From assembly GCA_930367215.1 (NCBI GenBank), contig OV884059.1:236467803-236531802 (forward strand): DNA of 64,000 bases, given 5' to 3'. Under the pieces are notes generated by a model. The model was not told where the DNA came from and did no database searches. It worked only from the letters and a program-made list of their open reading frames with translations. This document shows, in pieces, positions 45,931 through 57,604 of the stretch. The translations under genes and the position numbers were made by a program. This DNA is from Pollenia angustigena (taxonomy: Eukaryota; Arthropoda; Insecta; Diptera; Polleniidae). Every line of letters begins with the position of its first letter. The stretch's first letter is position 1.

Positions 45931-46541
45931 AACCCTGGAAATAATAGGACCAGTCCAAACACGCGTGTAAAGAGTAGTCCACAAGGGACCAGGACTCGTC
46001 CAAAAGTAACCCAAACGTATGGAAAAAACCTGGTGTATTTAACATTACGATGTCCTAGGAGAGGACCATATAACCCACCTTTGGACCACTAAGGAGTAGT
46101 TTTAAAACTACTTCATGGTATACTCAGGAGGATTAGTTTTGAAGTCGTTTAAAAGGAAAGCATGTCGTTAAAAAACGAAGACATGTCGTCTCACTACAAA
46201 CACTTTTTAACGATGACATGGTCCATGTTTGCATTACATCGGACCAGTCCATGGAGTAGTCCATTTTATCAAAATGGATCAGGTGGTCTAATTTTATTTG
46301 CAGGGAACAAACCGAATGAATACCATAGTAGTTACTCAAGTGTTACACGATCAAATTTTCCCTTTCAAAATTTAATACACTCACACTTTTACCATACACT
46401 CATACTTTTAAAAATTGAAACGAACTTGCCTTTAAAATTATCTTTCAAGTTGAGTGTTTCACTTTACGTACAAGAGAACAGCTGATTTCAAGGTTAGTGA
46501 GCAAGTTTTTCATTTGTATTGGACCTGTTGCTGCAGGGCAT
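45926..46541. repeat. CCCTG-ended element with GGACCAGTCC words
   Basis: The left edge CCCTGGAAATAATAGGACCA and the reversed right edge CCCTGCAGCAACAGGTCCAA are related. Inside, 'ggaccagtcc', 'agtagtcca' and 'ggaccat' words recur in both orientations, typical of subterminal motifs. It abuts the preceding element. The 107-codon frame at 46162-46485 lies inside and has no domain. Confidence 0.45.
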
Positions 46542-47061
46542 TTCAATCTACATATATAAAAGTTTTGAAAGAAATAATCAATATTTAAGATATCTTATTG
46601 CTAAATTTAAAAACTAATGCCGTCACTTTAGAACTAGCAACGCAACCAAGTTTTTTTTGGCGCACATTTATGACAAGCTTGTTGACTTATAAAAGGTGAT
46701 TAACAAGTCGTGACGTTGAAGAACCTTTGCAATTTATCACAAATTACTACATACATACATAGTTATTTACTTTTTAACCATGGTAAAATAAGTACAAGGT
46801 ATAGTCATTAGATTTTTTGTTCTCAATTTTTAAACCCATACAACGCCAAGCAAAAGAAAATAAGGAAAAAAAAAAAAATTTAACAATCGTCAAAAATTAT
46901 TTTATTTTTAATTTTACATTACATGGGTAAATAATAACAAATCTCCGTAATGAACATATCTGGTACTTATTATGCTATGTTTTTAACTAAATAGTTTTTT
47001 TTGTAGTATTTTGAATTATTTATAAATAGTTTAAGGTTGTCTAATATTGCAATTAAAAACA

Positions 47062-47650
47062 AGTAAGAAAGTATAGTCGGTCAAGCCCGATCATATGATA
47101 CCCTACACCACAGTATTTAAAAACACATCATGCTTATGTGTCCATGTAAATATGGATTAATCTATGTTTATAAACTTCATGAAAATCGGTTTGAAAGTTT
47201 CTGAGAGGCAGAAATTGCCCCCTGCCTCCCCTTGTGGTCCTGGTTTTAAGAAACTGTATATCGAATGTGTCCCTATAGATATGGTTCTATCTATGTTTTA
47301 AATTTCATTAAAAGCGGTTTGATAGTTTCTGAGAGGAAGAAATTTCCCCTTATCTTCCCTCGTGGTCCTACGATTCGGTCAGTTTTTAATAGGCTTGGTC
47401 CTTGTGCCAATAAGAACCTATGACCCAAATTTTATCAAATTATCTCCAAAATTGCGACCTGTACTTTGCGCACATGGTTACATGGACAGCCAGCCAGCCA
47501 GCCGGACGGACATCGTTAGTTCGACTCAGAAAGTGATTCTTAGTATATCGGTATACTTTAAGGTGGGTCAAGGACCACTATTTTAAGGCGTTACACACAT
47601 CAGCACAAATGCATAATACCCTCTCCACTATTGTGGTGTGGGTATAAATA
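47062..47650 (-). repeat. Dispersed repeat family 2, copy 4 (reversed)
   Basis: Read on the minus strand it runs from 'tatacccacaccacaata' (47645 leftwards) through 'cccaccttaaagtata', 'aactaacgatgtccgtccgg' and 'gcgcaaagtacagg' to '..tgtggtgtagggtatcatatgatcgggcttgac' (about 47075). The most complete uninterrupted copy of the family. Confidence 0.7.
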
Positions 47651-47911
47651 CTTAAATTACTGGTCCATGTACAACAAAAGTAAGAAAAACCTATATAAAT
47701 TACACAATACATATTTAAAAAAACCCGACATAACCGGTATATTCAATATGTATTCGAAAAAAGGACATTTTAAAACAATCGGCTTAAGCAAAACCAAAAA
47801 AAAAGGTTACAACCGGTCGAATAATTACCTACTACTTATTCACCATGTATGGTTTAGTCTTAATATATATCTCATGTCTCTATTCTGTAATTTTAGCAGT
47901 CTGCTCTTCAT

Positions 47912-48169
47912 TTGTTGACTTCCAAGAAACCAATAACATTTTTTTTTTTGGCAACACTGCTGAACAGTAGTGCTTCAGCTAAACAAGTGTTTTCGAAATT
48001 GCCATTGCTTAAAAATATACTTAGGGGCAGACTCAAAGTTAATACTTGTGGTGCTATGCTTTCGTCTCTTAATTTGTTCGAAACAGTTCTGGAAGAATGG
48101 ACTTTAAGTAACGACTTAATAACAAAATATAGAATGCACATTCCAAAAAAGTTGTTAAAAAGAAGTTAG
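47912..48169 (+). pseudogene. hAT transposase C-terminal remnant
   Basis: The frame reads SSASAKQVFSKLPLLKNILR, then GRLKVNTCGAMLSSLNLFE. It resembles the hAT dimerisation region (SSaxaERxFSk...RnrL...v..lm.l). Only about 60 codons survive and no ends were found. Similarity is short, so the call is tentative. Confidence 0.45.
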
Positions 48170-48958
48170 TATGTATGCGTAAAAAGTTTTTCTTTAAAAA
48201 TTCTTGTAGAACTTCTAAATTAATTGTTCGATAGTAAAAAACAAATCTTATATATAAATACGGGAACAATTTTTTTGTGGTTGATTTTTAAGTATCTTAT
48301 AGTCCACCGATTTTAATGAAACATATATCGTTTTAAAGGAATTTGTGTGTAGATATGCACAAATTTTTCGAATTAAAGTGTTTGAAAATCGTTTTAATTT
48401 ATTTTACAGACATACGTACAAAGTTGGGTGAATAGTGCATTTTCGTAGTTCTCTAAAAATGTGTACTTTTTTGTTGTGTAACGCACAGGTTTTCTCGAGA
48501 GTAAATGTCGAGTGGTCGAATTTCGGCCACCGGGCGATCCTAGTTAAAATTTAAAGTACAATTTCCCTAATACCATAACTCATACATATCCATACATGTT
48601 ATTTTTGTGCATATATTTTTTATAAATTGAATATCTTTAAATGTTAATTAATAAAAAATGTTTAGTTTTTTCGCATTTTTTCTTATAACAAACTTGTTCA
48701 TAATATTTTTTCTTTAAAATGTCATTTTTACTAACCCGGTATATATTTTATTTTAAAATATCCTTTTTGTGGCCTTTTCAGAAAATTTCCAACGGCAACG
48801 TTGGTTCCAATGGAAGACATTATTGAACCACACGGACTTTTGGTACATTTGGTATTTTACTTCTTTCATGCCCTTCAGACTATTCGAGCACCAGCGGGTT
48901 AAAGAGGGGTTTTTTACTATCTTAGTGTTTATCATCGTGGCAAGTGCGTAAGTTACAT

Positions 48959-49759
48959 TAGAGTTGTCAACCGATTAAGAATAATTCGATTAATCGGTCA
49001 AACAAAACCAAACTCTTGTTCGAATAATTTTAAAACGACGTTTTTGAGTAACGAATAAATCGATTAATTAATGTCGATTAACCGAACAATTTTTTTTTTA
49101 TTAAAAAATATATTAAAAAAAAGCTTAGAATTTGATTTATTCTCATACGTTTTTAGTGATTTTATACAAAATGTAGGAAACTTAAAAAATATTGTTGGCA
49201 TAGCCCCGGTTGTAATTAATCTCACTCAATGTTTAGTAACCAAAACCCGTGTTGAGTACTCATTGTATTTCAAAATTGTATTTTATGTTCTTATTAAACA
49301 AATCTTAACAAACAATTGAGTAGGTGAGTTGTTAAACTCGTTCGTTACAAAATTAAAAATTACGATATGACAATTGAATCTAACAGTTCTTTTGGCGCTT
49401 TATGAGAAGAAATATACTAATTGTATCAATGCATGTCCTCTTCCATGACTTTAGCACGGACATGCATTGATGAAATCAGAATATTTCGTCTAATATATTA
49501 TTTATATTGCGCCAAAAGAACTGCAAGGATCATTTGCCATCTCGTATTTTTAATTTTGCAACAAACGAGTTTTGCAACTCACTTTCTCAATTGTATCAGC
49601 TGTTATATTTTTAAATCAAACGTTAAAAAATTTTCAAGAAAGGAGATTTTTCAATTTCGGGTGAAAATTTTAGAAATAAACAAAAAGCTTAAAAATAAAG
49701 AATTGATTTATGTATATAAATCATATCTTGAAAGTAGAAAATGTTAATTGACAACTCTA
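48959..49759. repeat. Inverted-repeat element TAGAGTTGTCAA with nested foldback
   Basis: Perfect 12-bp inverted ends TAGAGTTGTCAA. The left subterminal region (48970-49090) is rich in 'gattaatcg/cgattaa' words. Inside, 49313-49593 forms a large imperfect stem (CAATTGAG...CTCAATTG outer pair, 'gttcttttggcgc' and 'caatgcatgtcc' inner pairs), a second foldback element. Flanks AGTTACAT and TTATACAT share 5 of 8 bases, an uncertain hAT duplication. Confidence 0.65.
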
Positions 49760-49924
49760 TTATACATGCAACAAATTCATTAGCTATTTAACGGTAATCA
49801 CCGTTATTTTAAATATGATTAATGCTTTTAACAAAATAGAGAACTACTAGAAAAATAGTTCAATATTAATACACAATACATATTTTTCTAATTTTTTTGT
49901 TTTGTTCAAGAAAAAAAACTTAAC

Positions 49925-50118
49925 AAGGCGAATTCATTTTTCAGGTGGCGTTGGAAGCACAGCTGTGCTACTTTTTTTTTAAATTAGAGAGAGGAATGTC
50001 AAAAGTACTTGTGTTTTTGACATATCGGCCAACGAAAGCAGCAACAAAATACATTGTTGTGTTTTTGGTGTTGTTAATTGTTGTAGTATCGACACCACCG
50101 TTTACATGAATTCGCCTT
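49925..50118. repeat. 194-bp MITE with AAGGCGAATT ends
   Basis: Inverted ends AAGGCGAATTCAT. Related ends occur at 57454-57475 (a nearly end-to-end pair of about 22 bp) and 60729-60846, so this is a small family. The interior has 'gtagtatcgacaccaccg' and a T-run; non-coding. Confidence 0.65.
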
Positions 50119-50119
50119 G

Positions 50120-51345
50120 AAACTTAACTTGTATTAGTAAAAACTTTGCTTACTTTGTTTAGCATTCATTCATACATTCATTCATATGTTGAGAGAGCTT
50201 CGTTTGTAGTCACTCTTCTATGATTTTAAAATCAAATTTTATTGATTTAATAAGAGCCAGTTTTTGACATAAAAATCAGCGATTAAACTAGAACTAATCT
50301 TTGAAATTCGTTTTTGGGCAGTCGATTATTTCATTTTGTTGGCAAGTTTAAACGCCCAAAGTTGGTGGTTTAAACTTGCAACAGAACTTTCAAAAGTACG
50401 AACAGCTTATAAAAGGAAATATTTTTTATTTTTTTTTTTTTATTTAAAGTTTTATTAAATATTCCACCCTCAAGCTTAAATAATTAAAAGTAATTATAAA
50501 ATAAAGCTCCAATAGGAATAAATATATATTTATAAACATATAATATTATATAACACAATACAAAATTCTCGCCTTTTCTTCTTCTTTTTCACGTTAAGAA
50601 CAGTAATTTGATGAAAATTTTTGGTATTTGTTTTAAACTGCCATACTTATACATAAAAGTATTGTCAATTCATATGGCAATGCTAAAAGCTTTAATCTTT
50701 CACTCAAAAACGCCACAGAGGATTAAGGCTAGATTAATTTTATTATAAGATTAACAAATCTTACTATTGATCCTGGTTTAAGCTCTAAGTAAAAAACCCG
50801 CTCTAAGTGTGTTGTCAGATGATAAATCTCCTACTTATTTGGAATTTGGGGATTTAAAATTCGATTTGTGGATTGTGAAGTTGTTTGTTTCGGATATTTT
50901 GGTGATTTTAATTCATTCTAGATTTATGTTAGATACATAATTAGGTTGTACGGTATAAAACACGCCCTATTTAACCACAATTTCGTCGTAAGCGTAGTTT
51001 GTTTTCTTTTGATAACAATATAAGAAAATTTATATTTATATATTTGTTTGTATATATTTAGCTAGCTTGTAAGGCCTAACTCCGTTTGTGAAAATAAAAA
51101 TTAAAATTTTTTACATAATTTTTCCCAAAAAAAAAAAAAAAGAAAAACAAGAAAAAATTGTTAGAACATTCCAAATTTATTTTAATTGTTGTTTATGTTT
51201 TTTTCCTATTTTATTTTAATTTTAATTTTATTTTATATTTTTAACTTTTCTTTTTCTTTAAAAATGTTAATCTAAATTTTGGCTCAAGCAGAAAAAAAAA
51301 GTTTATTTATAAATTGAAATTTTACCCAAAAAAGACAATACAATA
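50120..51345. other. Intergenic, AT-rich, nothing recognised
   Basis: Homopolymer-rich DNA (50430-50445, 51125-51145). No gene, RNA or bounded repeat. Confidence 0.4.
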
Positions 51346-51349
51346 ACCC

Positions 51350-51460
51350 CCGTATTCATAAACGATTATTAAATTTAACAAACGTTTATTAAAGAAATCT
51401 TTCATAGAAAATTCAGTTTTCAAACCTTTATTAAATTTAAAATATTTTTATTAATAATAA
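51350..51460. repeat. MITE related to 37948-38060
   Basis: Begins 'cccccgtattcataaacg' and shares 'gtttattaa', 'catagaaaatt' and 'cctttattaaatttaaaatattttta' with the copy at 37948. It runs straight into the SINE copy at 51485. Confidence 0.5.
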
Positions 51461-51484
51461 AAAATAATAAAATAATTATTAAAC

Positions 51485-51730
51485 TATTAGTATTGTGGTT
51501 ATTTTATTTTGAACTGTTTATGGTCTTTAATCCAATCAGGCTAAAGTTCATTAATATTTGTTTTCAATAAATTATATTTATGAAGAATAGAATTTTAAAA
51601 CATGAAGAAAAATAAAAATTTTACTGATAATTTTTCATTCTTGACTGACCGGGGAACCAAGGACAGGTCGATTTGATATGTTTCGATAGTAACTACACTA
51701 TCTCTTCAGAAATCTTTGGCGTTTAACACA
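51485..51730 (-). repeat. tRNA-derived SINE, copy B
   Basis: Shares with copy A the 3' end 'attagtattgtggttatttta', 'gatttttaatccaa'-like and 'gctaaagttcattaa' blocks, 'ttttcattcttgac' and the head 'gttaaacacc'-type end. Its B box is damaged ('ccggggaacca'). Confidence 0.6.
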
Positions 51731-52434
51731 ATTTTAATTTTTTTTTTTTTTATAACAAACTGTTTTTGCTACAGATTATAAACAAATTTTTGATAATCGG
51801 CCACGTTCTGGAAATCGAAATTGAAATCGATCAAGATTTTGTATTCTTTTTTTTTAATATTTACGCAGCTTTTGATGATTTTAAGTTTACCTCGTCTTCC
51901 AGTCAAAGTGGCTTTGGAAAATTTTGTTAAAATATTTAAAATAGAAAGATATCCGAGACAGATTCTTAAGTAGGAGCCAAAGTATAACGGAGGAGCTATA
52001 TAGTTATATTTACTTGACATATCAACCGAATTCAATTGCAAAAATTTAATTAGAACTTAATATCCGTGAGTTATTTGCAGTGTTGAAATCATTTATATAA
52101 AATTTTTACGTAACTGACTGATTTATCATCGTACAGCCTAAACGCCTGAAACTAAAATCGATTCACTAGACTGGATTTTTGGAAATTCAAGTGTTTAGGG
52201 GGTAAAAAAGGCGAAATTCGATAACCTTTTATCTCCAAAACTAAAAAAAAACACAAAAAACCTTAACACTTATCGTTGTTCTATAGATAAATAAGCGGAG
52301 TGGTGTCTGGTACTTTTTTGAAATTCGGCTCTTTTAGGGAGAAAACGGGTAAAAGCTGAATTTTGGCACTTTTTTGTCACCCCATCTATCTTTTGAACCA
52401 ATAAACCTAGAAATAAAGTTACTGCCTGTTTAAC

Positions 52435-52552
52435 GATGTCGAACGTCAACGTTCGCATAGAAAACTACATTTGAAACAAAAACAAATTTTCGAATATTGT
52501 TTTTGTTTTACATATAATTTTCTATGTGAACGTTAACGTTCGAAATCGATGA
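52435..52552. repeat. 118-bp hairpin MITE with AACGTTCGAAAT-like arms
   Basis: Arms 'gatgtcgaacgtcaacgttcgcatagaaaacta' and, reversed, 'catcgatttcgaacgttaacgttcacatagaaaatta' pair over most of the element, with 'aaacaaaaacaa' near the tip. Lies in repeat-like DNA (52200-53100) with recurring 'ggtactttttt' words. Confidence 0.65.
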
Positions 52553-53212
52553 ACTGGATGTTAATATCACATTCGAAACTTATCAAACAAATACGAATAT
52601 AAATTTGGTACTTGTTCGAAATTCGAACGTTTAAGGGTTGAAAATCTTAACTATTTTGGGTACTTTTTTACAACAAATTTTTCTCAATTTATTGAGACAT
52701 TCGTACTAAATTATGGGCCCCCACTACAATACTGCAATTTTTACTACTTTAATGGGGGAACAAGTACCAAAATGGGAAATACGAGAAATTTAATATCATT
52801 CTTCAGCTTTTTTTGGTTCTCCAACTGGTATTTTTTAATTATCTTAACGATAAAATAAAACATAAAATTCAACATGCAATGTCCTGCGCGGATACGAATC
52901 TATGAGGGAACTTTTTGGAACTTTTTTGTTCTTTAACTGGTACTTTATAATCTCCGTAAGTATTGGACCTAGAAACTTCAAATTCAAGATGCAAAAAGGA
53001 TAATACGGGAAATTAACTTTCTTTTATTTACTTTTGTGTTCTACGAAAGGTACTTTTTGAATTTTCTTAATATTGAACTCAGAAACACAAAATTATAGGT
53101 GAATAACAACTTATGAGATGAAAAACTCTGGAACTAGCTAGGAACACAAACTTACAAATATGTCCACGAAGAAAAAGGAGACGCTAACCAAGTAGCGGGT
53201 TAAATGCTAGTA

Positions 53213-53783
53213 CAGGGTGGGCCAAAAGTTAACATGGGGTTTAAAATTTTAATAACTTTTTCGTTTATTAATTTTTAAAAAATATTTTTTTAGATTATAT
53301 AAATAACACTTGGAGAATAAATTATGGAGAGATACAAAACTGAACAAAGAACCAGAATAATAGAATTTTATAATTTAAATCAGGGATCAATTATTTTAAC
53401 GCAAACTTTTAAGTCAAATTTTTGGAGAGCGAATAATTTCCAGTAGTTCTGAATTTATTTGGCAAGTGCGATCGCCAGATTTGACAGCACCCGACTATTT
53501 TATTTGGGGTTATTTGAAGAAGCGAGTGTATGTGAACAAACCAGAGACAATCCTTACGCTGCAGCCACAAATTTTGAAAGATGTTATGGAAAATGCTCAA
53601 AAACGAGCCCATCAGTGCAAAAGTGAAAACGGTGGTCATTTAAAACACATTATTTTTCATACTTAGTGTAAAAAAATTCCCATTTTGTATATTATATAAT
53701 CTGAGAAAAAAAAATAAAAAAAAATTAATAAACGAAAAAGTTATTAAACGTTTAAACCCCATGGTTACTTTTGGCCCACTCTG
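53213..53783 (+). mobile_element. Internally deleted mariner-type element
   Basis: Inverted ends of about 60 bp (53213-53272 and 53724-53783) starting CAGGGTGGGCCAAAAGTTAA on the left and CAGAGTGGGCCAAAAGTAAC from the right. TA lies on both sides (53211-53212 and 53784-53785). Inside, a start at 53324 reads MERYKTEQRTRIIEFYNLNQ (N-terminal helix-turn-helix), and after a stop the frame continues with WQVRSPDLTAPDYFIWGYLK to a stop near 53666 (C-terminal part). The catalytic middle is deleted, so this is a classic non-autonomous deletion derivative. Confidence 0.9.
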
Positions 53784-54034
53784 TATAATATAAATTCGAA
53801 AGAACTCATTATAAAAACACTTTCTGACTTTGCTCGCGAGTGCTGAAGGGTAGATGCTAAAAATTTTAGATTCGATTAATTCTGAATTATTCAATAAAAA
53901 CACTCAGGTATTTTCGACTTAAATTGAAAACAAAAATTTGAATGCGCATAATTCATAAATTGGTGTTCTCATATCCGCATGTTTTTGTGTATTCGAGGGT
54001 TTTGTTCATAAAACTTAAGTTGAACTAGTTCGCT

Positions 54035-54585
54035 AATTTGCTAACCGCAGCATGATAGCAAAGTTTAATATATATTAAAAATCGTTGAATTCTTAAAATA
54101 ATCGCAGGAAAAATCGCTTGTATAGCGAGCATGGCTAAAATTCGCGAAAAATTAAAAATTTCAAACAAAAAATAAAATTTATTTAAAATCGCAAAATGCG
54201 TTGAAAAAAACAAATTGTCGGAAAATAGCAAAAAAATTTGCAAAAATAGCGAAAAATTTTAATATATCAAAAAAGCCATAAAATTTTTTAAAAACCCCTA
54301 AAACTATAAGGAATGGCAAAAATTCGGTAAAAATTGCAAAATTATCGGAAATTCGCAAAAATTTGCTAACAGCCGCATGATAGCAAAGTCTTCTATAGAA
54401 AATAAATATATTTATTATAAATTGTTAAAGCTGTAAAGAATAAGAAATACTTACAGGAAGAAATCGCTTTTATCGCATTTATGGCTAAAATTCGCGAAAA
54501 ATCGCAAAATGTTAAACAAACCCAAAAAATTTGAGATTGCTTAATCGATTTAAAAAATAACAAACTGTCGGAATATAACATAAAA
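54035..54585 (+). repeat. ~330-bp direct duplication, diverged
   Basis: Blocks 54035-54245 and 54365-54585 share 'gctaac.gc.gcatgatagcaaagt', 'aggaa.aaatcgctt.tat', 'atggctaaaattcgcgaaaaat' and 'aaca.actgtcgga.ta' in the same order. The sequence between them (54246-54364) has further 'attcgcaaaaatt' words. Non-coding. Confidence 0.65.
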
Positions 54586-55298
54586 ACCGTTTAGTTAACG
54601 AGCTATAATTACATCAAAATCAATGAAAAAGTCGATTTTAAATTTGAGGCCAGTAAGCCCCTTTTACGTTTTAGGTAACGATATATTTTTGATTAAATTG
54701 GATAAAGAACTTTTTAAACAGAAAATTTATTTGTTAAAAATGATAACACATTAGAATAAAAGTCGATTTGGTTTACTTTCACCAACCCCTTACTACTCAA
54801 ATTGAACAAAAACATGTAAATGTGAAATGCAGAACACCAAAAATGCTGAAGTAATCAACTTTGGAATGGATTCAGATTCTAGAACACACCCGCTTATTTA
54901 ACCATCAAATGCAGTAGTATTGAAATCTGCAATATATGTCCAGCGTTTTGTTCACAATTAAATTAATTGTAATTTCAAATTTGTAAATAATAAGGGCAAA
55001 GTTCTCAATACCGCAGTAAAATTAAAACAGTCAAAAATAACTGGTTTTTTAAAAAAAGTTTTTAGGACGTCAAATATTTGATAGGTGTGAACAAAGCTTT
55101 CTTTACTCATTTTAAATAAATGCGGGAGTGTAGCCAGACTAATTAAAACGTTTAAAAAAGTCTCCCAATATAAGGGTTTGTGTCCTCACTAATATTTACA
55201 TTCATGGGTAACACGTTAGTTTAAAAAAAAATAGTTTCAAGAATAACAAAAATTATTTAGTTTGTAGAACATATAAATATATTTATAAAAATAATATT

Positions 55299-55304
55299 TT
55301 TATT
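55299..55304 (-). terminator. Poly(A) signal overlapping the stop codon
   Basis: The last codons AAT AAA followed by TAA create AATAAA and AATAAATAA on the minus strand, at the end of the DRC9/10-like gene. No other AATAAA was noticed in the next 100 or so bases, so cleavage may occur very close to the stop. Confidence 0.35.
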
Positions 55305-57362
55305 TATTCTTTCCTTTGTTATTTGGTTTATTTTTGGCTTCCTTGCTTTCAGCTTTGCCAGTTTGTTTCTCTTTATTACCACCAATTCCTTTGGCCTTAC
55401 CTTTAGCTTTTTTTGCCTTTTTAGCCATTTTTTTCTTCATTTCTTTTTGGGCACGTAAATATTTCCTCCACCATCGCTGTATTCGTTTTGCAGCTCGAGT
55501 ATTGGTGAACAATAGAATTTTTGCTTCGTGCAAACTTTGGTACTCCCGTTCTTTTTTGCTTACCAATTCTTCATAGATGACTTCTTCCTCTTTGTAGACA
55601 ATTAGAAAATCATCAAATTCTTGTTTTTGCTTTTCATACTCCTCTTGGAGAAAGACATTTTCTTTATATTTATCGTAAATTGTTTGGTCGTATTTCGTGA
55701 TTAAGGCTTGTAGTTGCAATTGTAATTTATTTCTAGAGCGAGATAAGAATAAGGTTAAATATATACACACAACGTTAAAAGTTAGTCAACATCAGCGATA
55801 ACTTTATACTTATTTTTACTACAGTAAACCTAGGCCCTGTTTCTCAAAACTACAAGTTACAAATCTACAAGTAACATACATTTCAAACAAAAATTGTAGA
55901 ATTGTTGCTTTTTTAATGTTTATTTTACTTGTAGATTTGTAATTTGTAGTTTTTAGAAACAGGGCCCTGTTATCATTTAAATGGTATTCAATTTATTGTT
56001 ATAAAAGAAAATACAATGTTTTATCTGATTCTGACTCACTCTTGACGCATGTGTATTTTTTTACCTCTCATCTCTGATATTTCTTTCCTGTATTAAATCC
56101 TCCTTTAATTTTTTCTCATAATTTAAACGCGACTTTTCCACATCTTCCTGAAGTTCTTGTTGTTTGACTTTGGAGTTGTTATTGATTTGTTGCATTTCCC
56201 GATTGATTTTGCAACTTAAAAATAAAAAAAATAGTATGAAGTTTAAAAAAACCCCCACATGCCTGATAACATAATCAGGCTTATAACGAGAGTCGTTGTC
56301 CTCGTCAAAGATATATAATTAAAATTTCAAGATAACGACAGTGTTTAACACATAGAAATTTTATCGTATTTATGTCGTTTACGACAATAGTAATAGGAAT
56401 TTTTAAAAGCGACTAGCTTACGACAACGACGCTCATAATAAGGCCGAACTTTCGTTTACATTTCCTTTTTAACAAACTTATTGTTGTCATATTGATGAAA
56501 TGCTATTTCGTCTTCTAACTGTTTAAGGACTCCACCTTTTGCGGCAAACTTCCATAGATGATGTAACTTTTTTTGTTGTATTCTGTGAATGGACTCTGAA
56601 ATTTGTATTAAATTTATTATTTTAATGGAGTCATCATGTATTGTTATCAAAGTATATTTAAATATACTTTGATTGTAATATTAAATTTTACCTTCTATTT
56701 TCGTTTTAACCTCTTCGTTGGCCAAAAAAACTTCATGCAAACGTTTTTCTTTTGCTAAATCGGCAATTGCCGATCTATAAAATCTTTCTCGGGCAACTTG
56801 GCAAAGATCATCAAATGCCTTTATTAAGTATTTCTCTGTATTATCAATGTCATCTATCCAATTGGGTAAAACTTCAAGAATTTTATAATTTTCTTGAAAA
56901 AAATCAATGAGTTTTATGACATGGTAATCAATTCGATTCGGCTCGTGCTCAGATGCCGAATTCTTAAGAATAAAAAAGTGATATCTTTAATCGGAATCGG
57001 TTCATGGTAAAAATAATACACTTATGTACCTGCTTATGTTTAAAGTCCTGTACTAGTTTTAAACAATTTTCATATTCTGTATTCCTCAAATATTGTTGTA
57101 AAACTTTGGGATTCTTTAATATTTTCGGTAAAATTACAGAAATTTTCAATTTCTCAATGGATTCTTGCAACAGTGATAATACGTTACTTATTTGATATTT
57201 AATTTCTAAAGGTATTTCGCTATCTAAAAGGAAATATTTTTTATTTAATTTCTTGATATCAGTGTTTGCTCTTGTACTTAATTTTTTATTGATTTCATGA
57301 AAATCTGATTCTGAGTATTCCAAGTTGTTGGTTATTGAAAATTCTATATTTTCTGAGGACAT
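55300..57362 (-). CDS. DRC9/DRC10-like (IQCG/IQCD) axonemal coiled-coil IQ protein
   Basis: Probable subunit of the nexin-dynein regulatory complex, which links microtubule doublets in motile cilia and sperm tails. Exons (minus strand): 57362-57030, 56962-56692, 56595-56460, 56214-56065, 55732-55300, all GT-AG. The joined frame encodes 440 residues starting MSSENIEFSITNNLEYSESD. Human IQCG and IQCD are about 443 and 449. The N-terminal half is helical (YQISNVLSLLQESIEKLKIS; IDDIDNTEKYLIKAFDDLCQ) and residues 250-370 form a coiled coil rich in Glu, Lys and Gln. One IQ calmodulin-binding motif follows (IQRWWRKYLR, 381-390), then a Lys/Gly/Ala tail (394-440), a layout shared by DRC9 and DRC10. 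I cannot decide between these two paralogues by eye. Exon 2 has no Met and is easily missed. AATAAA overlaps the last codons. A 134-bp MITE sits in intron 4. Confidence 0.85.
55833..55966. repeat. 134-bp hairpin MITE in intron
   Basis: Arms start GGCCCTGTTTCTCAAAACTA and, reversed, GGCCCTGTTTCTAAAAACTA, and pair for about 45 bp through 'caa.ttacaaatctacaagtaa'. Located in intron 4 of the DRC9/10-like gene. Confidence 0.85.
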
Positions 57363-57364
57363 TT

Positions 57365-57600
57365 TTTTTGAAAATGAAAAATTTTGGTTTTCTTTTTTAT
57401 TAAATAAAATATATTTTATGCAAGGCCCATTTTATGTAACAGTATTAAGGCGAATTTAAGCTTAATTCGCCTTTAACAGGTCCCAGTTTATATTGAGAAA
57501 TTTTTTTTTAACTTACACTTTGACATAGAAAAACTATTTTGAGAAATTTCCATCTTGAGCAAATCAAATTTAGACCGCTTACCATACTCTCCATTATATC
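57365..57600. other. 5' flank of the DRC9/10-like gene
   Basis: Contains 'aaggcgaatttaagcttaattcgcctt' (57454-57475 and next bases), a near-palindrome equal to the fused ends of the AAGGCGAATT family. No promoter element was identified with confidence. Confidence 0.4.
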
Positions 57601-57604
57601 TGAT

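Noticed and set aside
55316..55576. Hydrophobic 86-codon + strand frame with apparent membrane segments
   Set aside because: It is antisense to the Lys-rich tail and coiled coil of the DRC9/10-like gene; Lys codons read backwards give Phe and Leu.
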